This document shows, in pieces, positions 54,519-64,000 of a DNA stretch of 64,000 bases. The notes below the pieces were generated by a model. That model was not told the origin of the DNA. It ran no database searches and was given only the letters and a program-made list of their open reading frames with translations. This DNA comes from Cytospora piceicola (Eukaryota; Ascomycota; Sordariomycetes; Diaporthales; Cytosporaceae). Each line of letters opens with the position of its first letter. Within the stretch, counting starts at the first letter, position 1. The translations under genes were made by a program, and so were the position numbers. Where the stretch lies: positions 186,001 through 250,000 of the forward strand of contig JALQBC010000004.1 in NCBI GenBank assembly GCA_023375675.1. Direction: 5' to 3'.

Positions 54519-55602
54519 TCATCGTTTCTTCTCCAATTTCTCCGCGGCTTCAAACCTCGACACTTCTTTTAGTTCGGGATGCGTACCGAGCGGCTCGAAG
54601 CCCTTCGCATCGTGCCTCCGATGCGCAATCTTCCGCTCGCAGTTTGTGCAGTGGTGCTCGATGTTGTTGTACCAGTCGTAACAGTATGGAACGACCGTAC
54701 CGAAGAAGGTGGTGAAGAAGCATACGGTGCCCCAAACACTAGAGAACAATGAGTCATTTTCTGCGGACTTGAAAGTTGTTTGTAGGTGTAACGGCGACTT
54801 ACTGTGTTTTGGAAGAAGCCTTCTTCACAACAACGGTCTCGACACGTCTCATACAGAATGGGCAGTCCACAGTGTCAGACTGGTCACCTAGTAGGTGGAT
54901 AGGCGTCACCAGCGGGACATCGCTGAGGTTCCGCATGCTCATATGGTTGTTTTCTAAATACCCCGTCTTGGTGCTTAAGTCCCCTGAAGTCGTGCACAAG
55001 CTTCCCCGGTCCATTGGAAGTGTCCTACGTGGCGGTAGACATAACCCAGTTTCATCCTCTGGAACATACACTTCGGGGTAGCTGTCGTGGTCTATTGACG
55101 GTTCCAAAGCGCCGACAGTCCTGTTCTCCGTGGGGTTGCTCAGACGGGCGACCTCAATCTGATTGCTCGCTTGTGGAGGCGGCGATACTGATCCGCTCAG
55201 CGTCTTGGGTTCGGAGTGCAGTGATGAAGACTCAACGATCTTCTCCTCTGGAGGTGGGGATTTTGAGAACACGTCGCTCTTGAACTCACACACCAGCTGA
55301 CCGTTGCTTGATAAAACACCAAAGGGTCCGTCTGTCGGTGGTGTCGATGAGTTCAGCCGAGGAAAAGAAACCTTTGACAAATGTGCAGCAGGAGCCGTTC
55401 CCGCCTCTGCTTGACCTTCTGGCGAAGGTGCTGAATCTCCCTGCTCGTCTGCTTGACTAGTTGATGATGTCACTGGCTGTTCCTTTGGGTTGAGCTGGGT
55501 CTCGAATGATTTATTCCGTTCAGGTTGCTCCGACGTTGATCTCAACTTGCTGCTCCCTGGTGCGGCCTGCTGCTGTTCAGGTTCGGTATTGGTGGTGTCC
55601 AT
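54519..55602 (-). CDS. LITAF-like zinc-ribbon membrane-associated protein
   Basis: Exons 55602-54803 and 54738-54519 (64-nt intron) give 339 residues. About the first 230 residues are disordered and rich in Ser, Pro, Gln and Glu. The C-terminal LITAF domain follows: a CPFC knuckle (DTVDCPFCMRRVET), then across the splice a hydrophobic hairpin VWGTVCFFTTFFGTVVPY, and the second knuckle HHCTNCERKIAHR. LITAF domains bind zinc with the two knuckles and insert the hydrophobic part into endosomal or lysosomal membranes from the cytosolic side. The protein probably works in endosomal trafficking. The intron joins KTH to VWG, which restores the domain. No signal peptide. Confidence 0.88.
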
Positions 55603-57633
55603 TCTTCTTCGGCTTGGTTGTATAAATCAGACTCGTACTATGACAAAGCACGCAACGTCGTTTGTGTAAGGACCGAGGAGAGTAGCCACGACATTTGCCA
55701 CGACATTTTCACAGGCATTCGCCCAGAAGTCAAGAAACAGTGTCGTGCCCCGTTCTGCTGCAGCGAAGGATGGAAGGAAGCCGAGACCCCGTTTTTAGCA
55801 TCTCAGCTCGTTGCCTGTAAAGATCCCTGTCGCACAGCCCCTTATTCGCGATCCTTCGTCCCACTTTGTAACGATTTATTAGCCAGCTACACCATGATCA
55901 CCGCAGGCTACGGCTATAGTCTCGGTATTTATGTATCATCAAAGCAGCCCCACACTGCCCCAGTTAGACCCCTAGTTATACATGTAGCAGGATAGCGACA
56001 GGGAAGGGCCTCAAATGACATAGAAGCGGTGGAGGACTCCGGGATTTTCCGTTTTGAATCTGAATAACTGGAATATCCAATAGATATGTCCTTATATATG
56101 TATGAAGAACGTCTGAAACCATTCAACTTATTTTTGGCTCCTTAACCTTGAGGAGTTTAAGGTTGAATTTACAGCCTTGTCCTGGTGCAGCACCAGTTGA
56201 CATTAGCTCAGGGTCTTGCCACGTACCAACGCAGGTAACATGGAACCACCTAAATTCTCAGAAATATTCCCGAAATCCGACCCTACATTTAACTCTTAAA
56301 TACTACCTCAGCTACTGACCTAACCTAACCTTAACCTATAACCCTTAATCCTAAATCCTATGTGTAGATTAGAATTTCCTGGGTTGGGTAGGATTCATTA
56401 GTGACTAGTAGGGTAGTGTGAGGGTTTCTGTAAATGTCTACTTATCCAGTAATTCAAGTAAATAATAAACCTTTGGTGAGGGCCCCGGGAGGTGTGTCTG
56501 GGCGCCCGCCATATGGGGGAGGGGGTATTAATGTCAACAACCCTCCAGGTACCAGGATCCCCAAGGTCGCCCATCATTGTTCTGATTGCTGGGGTTAGTA
56601 CCCCTGGAACTATGAAGGTGCGGATGGTCTGTTGTCCAGCGAGGTCAGAGACAGATAAGGCAGGCGAAGGAGAGGAAGGACTGAAGTCTGAAGGAACACA
56701 ACTTCTCGCCCGAGGATGGAGATAGGGCTCCCTGCGCTCTCTTGGGTTCTCGCTACATGTAGCGGCCTCTCCACGAATATTCTCGTCGAGAGAATGTCGA
56801 ATCCCCAGAGACGTACCTCATGCATCAGGGAGACAGGCCCAGGGGGTGAGAGGTATGACCGGTTAGAAGTTGGGGAGCGCCAACTGTCGAATTGAAGACA
56901 GATGGTTGATTTCGAGACTGGGGAATGCCGAGGGAGGAGGCTGCTACGCTGTAAACAGGATACTGAGGTCCAGATACAGGCCCAGACTGAGGACGTTTGA
57001 CGATTGGGTTCTCATAGTACTGGCGAGCGGGGACTCCTTGCGGGCAGCTGCTTGGGCGGCTATATAAGGTTAATATCCTTGAAAGAAAACAGGAGGACGT
57101 CGCCGGGATTGTCCCAATAGCGACATAAAGGGAAACCGCTCAGAGCAACTCTGGCGGGGTAAGTACAAGGGGTGGTGAACTTACCTACCTACTTAGGTAG
57201 GTACTTGTATTGTTCGTCGGTTTAGCTGTAATTATGATGTATCTGCTAACTCGAGGACAGTTGTTTGGGCTGTTGTGGGCTTATCAAAACGGGTATTCCG
57301 GTGGAGGAGGGAAACGTCTTGTGGGAAAGATAGACGAGCTCTTCTCTCTATTTATACCCTGGACTGGGGAAGAAAGTGGATGAGCCACTCCGTGTTGCTC
57401 TCAGTTGTTGCCATCATGGTCCTTTAAGCAGGCAGCCTCAGGGCAAGCGAATTTTCGGGCTGGCGATAGATTGGTCTGATGTGTGGCCCACTCCGAGGAT
57501 GGGAGATGGGGAGATCAAAAAGCGTCACTTTGTGAGTATTATGATGACCAGAGTCTTGGAGGCCATATTTTTCATAAAAATGATCATAATGAACCTTGGC
57601 GTATAACCTAGGGGCTCTATACAGCGTACGGAG
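55603..57633. other. 2-kb region without supported genes
   Basis: Small frames without motifs. A CTAACC-like low-complexity stretch lies at 56316-56360, and an inverted repeat of TACCTACCTA at 57182-57203. A TATATAAGG motif lies at 57060-57068 but I see no gene behind it. Confidence 0.5.
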
Positions 57634-59006
57634 CTAAAACAATACAGTCTCTGTGTCATCCACAATATGCACCTTGATGCTCCCGTTACGAGGATCAGAA
57701 GACAATGCCAGGCCGTCAGCGGCTTGTTCCAGTGGATAATCGTGCGTGACAAGCTTTTTCATATCGATCAATCCACCGCTCATACACGATATTCCCGCGG
57801 GCCATGTGTCTGTGTATCTGTTGATGAACCGCAATTCGATCTGTGGAAGCGCTGGGTCAATCGCGTTGCTTTCTCGCGGCGATGAGCTGGGACAATAGGA
57901 CTCATAAACGACTTACCTCAGACAGAGACAAATGCATGAATGGCAAGTTGTTCATGATATCCCTTCCGACACCAACAACAACTACTCGACCACCCCTTTG
58001 AACCGTGTAACTAGCCGTGCACACACTTGACTCGACACCGGTACACTCAACGACACAAGGCGGAGCTAAATGCTCCTCGCCATCCTCACCTTCGCCTCCA
58101 CGAGCACCAAATAACTCCCGGATTACCTTTGCATTGCCATGAGCATCGAGCTTGGGGTCGACTTGGTACGTGAGACAGGACGGCACAAGTTGCTTCGCGA
58201 AATCGAGACGCGTCGATGCAACATCCGTGATAACCAGTGGGTGAGCCCCTGAAGCTCGGGATGCGAGGAGAGCTGTGAGTCCGATGGGACCAGCGCCACA
58301 GATGACGGCACCGCGGCCGAGTGTCAGCTTCGCGACGCGGAGGGCTGCCAGTGCGACACTCAGCGGTTCCAGTAGGGCGCCGTCTTGGTACGACATGCCA
58401 TCTGGAAGTCTACGGAAATGTCAGCATACCCGGCGCACCACACTTGACAACGCTGTCCCAATGGTTTTGTTCTTACTTGTGCAGCCACCTAGCAGGATGC
58501 ACCTTATACCTCTGCAAAGAGCCGTGGTACGGGTACACTCCACTGAACTCAACATCCTCACACAAATTGTACTTGCCCATCTTACACAGGAAGCACTTGT
58601 CGCACGGCACCCCGGGCTCAACGGCCACACGATCGCCCGGCTTCAAATTTGTGACGCCCTTGCCACACTTGACGACTACTCCCGCAGCTTCATGGCCCAA
58701 GATGCAGTCTCCCTCGACGACAAGCGAGCCAATGTGGCCAGACTTCCAAAGGTGGACATCGGAGCCGCAGATCCCCGTCACTCTGATGTGGACGAGGCAT
58801 TCGTCTGGCCCAGGAGCGTAGACAGGCACCTCGACAGACTTGAGCTTGTGGTCCGCTGTGACTTGAAGGGAAGGGTTCGGGTGTGGTGCTTGGAGGACGT
58901 GGCGTTGATGTTCAGGAGGATGTAGCTTGCTGCAACCATTGCTACTAACCGGCTTCGCTGACTCTGATACAGCGATCTGTGTGATAGGACCGTCGTGTGC
59001 CGCCAT
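57634..59006 (-). CDS. Zinc-dependent polyol dehydrogenase, L-arabinitol 4-dehydrogenase-like
   Basis: Exons 59006-58477, 58409-57917 and 57840-57634 (introns 67 and 76 nt) give 409 residues. It belongs to the medium-chain sorbitol/xylitol/L-arabinitol dehydrogenases, which oxidise a polyol to a ketose with NAD. Catalytic zinc ligands are Cys80 (TGICGSDVHLW) and His105-Glu106 (LGHEAAG). The structural zinc cysteines are 135, 138, 141 and 149. The coenzyme motif is GAGPIG (215-220), with Asp240 at the end of the next strand, favouring NAD. The C-terminal RYTDTWPAGI and KKLVTHDYPLE match the arabinitol branch closely. Compared with typical LAD the N-terminus is about 35 residues longer, and a Gly/Glu-rich loop (GGEGEDGEEH) is inserted in the coenzyme domain. 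It shares a promoter region with the divergent transketolase-like gene. Confidence 0.9.
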
Positions 59007-59725
59007 TTCGTCAGTATCTTGATGTTTCCTGACAGTGTTATTCTCCGATCCAAGGGCTCACTGTGCCCGGACCTCACTGGTATATGAGGAAGCGTATACC
59101 CTACAACATCGTTGAACACGCACGACAGCCGCCCTGATCTAAACTATAAGCAGAGAATGGGTCCCTTGATCCGGAATCGACGTCCATGGATACCCCTCAT
59201 GTGAAGGTTTCTGGTGGAACATTTCTCCGACACCTGTTCGAGCCGGACATTGGAGAGCCTGCGTCAGAATGACCACGGTCCGTCGCTGATCCATCGTGGA
59301 ACAAGATTTGATAGCTGAGCAGTGGTATTTCGGTCCAAAATTACCCCAGGTTTGGGGATCTTCGTGTAAGTGGCGCGGATTGCCTGTTTCGGAAACCCGA
59401 TGGGCGGTGATATGACTTCCCCCAGACCAATCCAAGAAGCCGTCCCGGGGTCATGCACCCCAGATATCGGGCTGGTTTGGCCCGCTACCCTCGGAGCACT
59501 GTTGACCTGAGCTAGGAAAACCGCTCAGGGTCTCGGTACGTTACAGTGGCCATGATATTACTTATACGGATACACATTTGCCGGGTCTCTGGGCCAAGGG
59601 GGTCAAAGTTGGCCCATCCCACATCGGCAACCAATATTGAATCATAACACTACCCAACAGCCTGACCGAAGACCAATAGCTTTTCAGAAGTTGAAGGTCG
59701 TAGAAACGGTGGAGATCTGACCAAT
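59007..59725. promoter_or_regulatory. Divergent promoter: polyol dehydrogenase / transketolase-like gene
   Basis: 719 bases between two outward-facing start codons. No coding sequence is supported here. The layout allows joint control of both genes, but I see no specific operator. Confidence 0.55.
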
Positions 59726-62200
59726 ATGACTCCCGGAAGACTGGAAGAAGCAGGAGGAGGCATGGTCCTCCAAACTATGAGGGATGAAGTCATCACCAAG
59801 AAGCAGCCATCCGTGGCAGCACGCTTGTCTCGAGAACACGACCTTGTATTGAAGACATATAGAATCCTCATCGCCGATCTGTGTCAACAATTCGGAATGG
59901 GACATCCTGGGTAAGTCGATGTGTGCCACGGGACAACAAGTAGGTGTACTGTACCAGTGTAAGCTCACGTATCTCTCTTATCAGGGGCGCTATTGGAATG
60001 GCAGCCATCGGTGTGGCTTTGTGGAAATATGTAATGCGATACGCACCTCACTCGCCAGATTGGTTCAACAGGGATCGATTTGTACTGTCGAATGGTGAGT
60101 TAATGGGGGGAAACGGCGGAATCCTTCCTCCTGCTGGCGGACTGAGAGCTATGCGTCACTGATAATAAGCAGGTCACACATGTCTCTTCCAATATTCCTT
60201 CCTGCACTTTGCAGGATACAAGGCAATGACTTTCGATCAACTCAAGACATACCACTCCGAGCACGCCGAGTCTCTGTGTCCTGGCCATCCGGAGATCGAG
60301 ATCGAGGGTATCGAACTGACGACTGGGCCTTTGGGTCAGGGACTAGCAAATGCCGTTGGTCTAGCAATGGCTACTAAGAACCTACAGGCGACATACAATA
60401 AGCCTGGTTTCGACGTTGTGTCCAACCATACATGGTGTATGATTGGAGATGCATGTCTGCAGGAGGGTGTTGGCCTGGAGACTATCTCGCTCGCCGGGCA
60501 CTGGAAGTTGAACAACTTGACAATAATGTGAGTCTTCAAAAAGCGTCAGCAGAGACGAAAGATGGAGATTGGCTGAAGTATGACATAGATATGACAATAA
60601 CCAGATTACATGTGATGGCAGTGTGGACATGGTTAACAGGGAAGACGTCAACGCCAAATTGCGCGCTTGCGGCTTTCATGTCCTCGAAGTTGAAGACGGG
60701 TGCTACGACGTCGACAGTATCGTCGATGTTCTGGGGCAGGCTAGGAAGTCGAAAGACAAGCCAACTTTTATCAACATCAAGACGACCATCGGCATTGGCA
60801 GTAAGGTTGCAGGGAAGGCCGCGGCACATGGTGCCCCTTTTGGTGCTGACGATATCAAGAATATGAAGAGGGCAAACAGCCTTGATCCGGAGCAGCACTT
60901 TGTGGTCAATGATGAAGTAAGAAACTTCTTCGGAGACTTGCCCAAGCGCGGCGAGGCTTTTGTGGAAGAGTGGAAAGGCCTGGTCGAGGAGTACTGCAAG
61001 GAATATCCTGATCTAGGGGGCGAGTTCCAGACCCGGATGCGAGGAGAAATGACGAGGAACTGGGAAGATTTGATCCCTCACTCATTCCCAACTTCGGACA
61101 CAGCGACAAGGGTCTCATCAGGACTGGTCCTGAACCCGATTGCAAAAGCAATCAACTCCTTCATGGTCGGCACGGCAGACCTATCGCCATCAGTGAACAT
61201 GGCCTGGGACGGAAAGGTAGACTTTCAACATGTAAGCCCCCCCCCCCCGAATTATTCCACTCTGCAACCCCACTCTGACCATAACCACCTCAAGCCTGAC
61301 CTGCAAACTTCCTGCGGCATAAACGGCACCTACGCAGGCCGGTACATCCACTACGGCGTCCGTGAGCACGCCATGTGCGCCATAGCCAACGGCCTCGCCG
61401 CCTTCAACCGCGGCACCTTCCTCCCAGTGACGTCCACCTTCTTCATGTTCTATCTGTACGCCGCGCCCGCCGTACGGATGGGCGCTCTGCAGCGCCTCCC
61501 CGTCCTGCACGTCGCCACCCACGACTCCATCGGCGCCGGCGAGGACGGCCCAACGCACCAGCCCGTCGAGCTGGCCGCGCTCTTCCGCTCCATGCCGAAC
61601 CTGCTTTACATCCGCCCGGGCGACAGCGAGGAGGTCGCTGGGGCCTACGGAGTGGCGCTGGGGTACAGGGATGGGCCGAGCATCATCAGCGTGAGCCGGC
61701 ACAAGATCCCGCAGCTGCATGGCGGTGGCCGGGGAAAGGGCCTGACGAGCAGGGATGGCGTGGCCAAGGGTGCATATGTCCTCCAGGAACCTGATGGAGG
61801 GCGACCGGATGTGACTCTCATCGGTGTGGGCGCTGAGCTGTCGTTCGCATTGGAGCTTGCGAAGGAGTTAGAAGAGGTAAGGAATATTCATGCCCGGGTG
61901 GTCAGCTTCCCATGTTGGCGGTTGTTTGAGATGCAGCCAATTTCGTACCGTCGAGACGTTCTGGGCCGCCATGGGCCTGACGGTATTCCCGCGGTTGTCA
62001 TCGAGCCGTATGCCCCGAACGGATGGGAGAGGTATGCTGATGCCGGGGTCTGTCTCCGCCAATTCGGACACAGTCTGCCGGGTAAGTATATCTATCAACA
62101 CTTTGGCTTCGAGGTGCAGCCTATGACGGGAAAAGTAGCTGGGTATTTGGAAGGAATCAAGAGTGGGAAGTTCATCAAGGGAGAGTTTGTTGATCTATGA
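59726..62200 (+). CDS. Dihydroxyacetone-synthase-like transketolase
   Basis: Exons 59726-59910, 59985-60094, 60173-60527, 60589-61231 and 61295-62200 give 732 residues. It is a thiamine-diphosphate transketolase that moves two-carbon ketol units. The opening LIADLCQQFGMGHPGGAIGM is that of the dihydroxyacetone synthase branch, which uses formaldehyde as acceptor in methylotrophic yeasts. The cofactor motif runs from GDACLQEG (190-197) to YDNN (218-221), restored by splicing. The pyrimidine-domain motif GAGEDGPTHQPVE is complete. Intron 4 (63 nt) has no stop and keeps the frame, so an unspliced form would encode 21 extra residues. It begins beside a run of about 11 cytosines. The C-terminal tripeptide is VDL, not a classical peroxisomal signal. 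An ordinary pentose-pathway transketolase role cannot be excluded. Confidence 0.9.
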
Positions 62201-62473
62201 GAAGGACAAAACTATATCGTAGTCGCACTGTCTCACTGCACCCGGACAAACAGAGAGGTACTGACGGCAGTCAGCAAAATTGTGTATATGGAAATTATCA
62301 TGGATAGAGCTCATAGGGAGACCAATCTCATCATTCATAGGACGCAGTCAGTCTTTGATTAAAGCAACGATACAATCCCTTGTGCACCAAGGGGCGTTCT
62401 TCAATGCATGTGTCAACCCAAGACACAAACGATACCAACAGCACAGGGAAATCATAATGTGAAGACCAAGAAT

Positions 62474-63810
62474 TTAGGGAATATCACAGCGGATAAGCTC
62501 GATGGGGATCGGCTTCTTCAGGTGCAGGATTCGAACCACAAGGCCGTACTCCTCCGTCCGTTCGACGTACTTCTCAAGTGGAAGAGGAGTCCAGGGAAAC
62601 CAGGACTTCATAGGAAGACATCGGACTTCAGAGTCCTCTTGTTCCGTGTAGTACTTGATGTGGTCGACCTTGAAGCTCTCAAAGTGCTCGTCTGTAGCAA
62701 AAACGAAGGTGTTAGCAAAGCTTGAACCGACAGTCCATATAGGATATGGATCCTACTCATGGATGGCATCCAACGGTGAAGCTGAATTGTGAACAGCATG
62801 ATTGGAACGCTTGGACTGGTGGAAAGAGAAGTGTTCTGAGGTGTCGGTGTTGGACAGATGACTTACCATTCCAGTGCTCATCACCATCGGGCCAAACCTT
62901 CTCCTGGTACGTGCCTTCGCCCCCTGGGCCGAAGTAGTTGACGGTGATGTACGACTTGGGATGATGCGGGTGGTAGTCATGGTCATCCTCATCTATCTCG
63001 TTGTCCCAGTCAGGGCGCTCGGGGTAGCCCGGGAAACAGTCCTTGTCCTTCTTTGGCTCGCACTCGCGGTCGTGTTTATGAGGATGATCGGGTTTTCTGC
63101 ACTTGTGGCAGCTGTTGTCTTCAGGCTGGCAGTCGGGCTTGCAATAGCGTGGAGGACGGTAGTCATTGCTGCAGTTCTCTTCCCATGGAGGGCATTCCTT
63201 CCGGCACTTGTAGCATCCCTGATCTTCGGGGCGGCAGTCCGACTTGCAATGATCCTGGTGGTCAAAGTAGTCCTTGTGCTTCTTGTAGCAGTCCCTGTCA
63301 TCCCCATGGTCCTTGACATGCTTATTTCCTTTCTTGCAGTTTTCGTACCTGTGGCAATCCCTGTCCTCGTAATAGCACTTGTCATAACACCTTTCAGTAA
63401 GGTCCTCGCAACGACGCCTGTAATCGTCCCAGTTGTGGCAATCCTTGTAACATTCCTGATCGAACGGGTGACAGGAGTGTTTCTCTTCGTAGTACTTCTT
63501 GTAGCAAGGCCTGGGGTCGGGGTACTTGTTGCAAGGATACTGGATAATCTCCGGCAAAGCAGCGGAGGAAGTATTGTAGAGTAGGAACGGCTTCAACGAG
63601 GTGACGTTGGCAGAGAATCCATTGCTGCTATTTCGAGGCTCAACCTAGAATAAAAAGCGGTGTAAGTACATATAGACGTATTTGAATGGGTAGGGCTACT
63701 CGAGGTGGGGAGGGGGGCGGTGGGAGGAGGAAGAGAGGACTTACCATCACAGCCTGGGAGAGGCCCAGTACGAAAGGGGAGAGAGCCGCGAGAGTGGCTG
63801 GAGCGAGCAT
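62474..63810 (-). CDS. Secreted cysteine-rich, highly charged protein of unknown function
   Basis: Exons 63810-63745, 63644-62867 and 62691-62474 (introns 100 and 175 nt) give 353 residues. Exon 1 encodes only a signal peptide (22 residues). The mature part begins with a sequon-bearing stretch, then about 160 residues with 23 cysteines among Asp, Glu, Lys, His and Tyr. Two copies of a C-x3-C-x6-C-x2-C module are obvious (CKSDCRPEDQGCYKC and CKPDCQPEDNSCHKC). The C-terminal third has only two cysteines and ends with a hydrophobic-charged pattern. I recognise no family. A disulfide-stapled wall, effector-like or metal-binding protein is possible; none is shown. Intron 2 is longer than usual but has a TGCTAAC branch and keeps the frame. 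Confidence 0.78.
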
Positions 63811-64000
63811 TGTGGAGGATGGAGATGAGGATACAGATTTTGGACAGTAGGTTTTCAACCAAGGAGAACAATGTAGGGTATGATACAAGCAGGAAACCGT
63901 CGGCGGTATAACGATGCTGCGCTTAAAAGATGGTATTGAACAGCTTGGTGATTGTGGGACGGTTGGAAAGATGGTGAGTGAGAAGGGAGAAGAAAGATAT
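63811..64000 (-). promoter_or_regulatory. Promoter/leader of the cysteine-rich secreted protein (partial)
   Basis: The last 190 bases lie upstream of the minus-strand start and run off the window. No further feature is visible. Confidence 0.4.

Noticed and set aside
56316..56360. CTAACC-like low-complexity stretch, possible interstitial telomere
   Set aside because: Units are irregular and do not repeat the fungal CCCTAA; it reads as ordinary AT-rich low-complexity DNA.
62515..62550. T-arm-like sequence (GGTTCGAATCC on the minus strand) suggesting a tRNA
   Set aside because: It lies inside the last exon of the cysteine-rich protein in frame, and no acceptor stem or anticodon arm can be drawn around it.
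62874..63584. 236-codon plus-strand frame that looks like a very hydrophobic membrane protein
   Set aside because: It is the antisense of the Asp/Lys/Cys-rich exon; charged codons read as Val/Leu/Ile on the other strand.

Overview
The window is nuclear DNA of a filamentous ascomycete (Pezizomycotina). Genes are interrupted by short GT-AG introns (mostly 50-125 nt) with CTAAC or CTGAC branch sites. Protein families typical of moulds are present: a Zn2Cys6 regulator, a flavin-carrier/TRP-like channel, a Pth11/rhodopsin-type membrane protein, GH27 and CE12 plant-wall enzymes, a hybrid histidine kinase and a DUF1989 protein. The class cannot be fixed from sequence alone. I rebuilt exon structures by hand from splice consensus, frame continuity and conserved family motifs.

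Layout. 1-525: the end of a hybrid histidine kinase cut by the window edge. 1144-2301: an unrecognised protein. 2.3-6.4 kb: gene-poor, with a 180-bp Tc1/mariner-type MITE. 6.4-12.4 kb: a BAHD-like acyltransferase, a small hydrophilic protein and an FLC/TRP-like channel. 12.6-13.8 kb: several short tandem repeats. 14.6-19.3 kb: alpha-galactosidase, then the divergent mitochondrial pair NDUFA12 homologue / PGS1. 19.3-29 kb: sparse, with a secreted unknown protein, a CE12 rhamnogalacturonan acetylesterase and a DUF1989 protein. 29-37 kb: a zinc-ribbon membrane protein, an HD-domain hydrolase, a decayed short-chain dehydrogenase and a fasciclin-domain protein. 38-48 kb: an amino-acid permease, a rhodopsin-domain protein, a D-2-hydroxyacid dehydrogenase and an NmrA-like protein. 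49-56 kb: a decayed methyltransferase, a Zn2Cys6 regulator and a LITAF-domain protein. 57.6-62.2 kb: a divergent pair of polyol (L-arabinitol-type) dehydrogenase and a dihydroxyacetone-synthase-like transketolase. 62.5-63.8 kb: a secreted protein with 23 cysteines in its central region.

Working together. Two head-to-head pairs are the clearest functional units: NDUFA12/PGS1 (complex I and cardiolipin synthesis, both mitochondrial) and polyol dehydrogenase/transketolase-like enzyme (sugar-alcohol and pentose carbon flow). GH27 and CE12 fit a plant-polysaccharide lifestyle. The pseudogenes, the MITE and the gene-poor stretches suggest accessory DNA between housekeeping blocks. No rRNA, tRNA, CRISPR array, intact transposon or secondary-metabolite backbone enzyme was seen.
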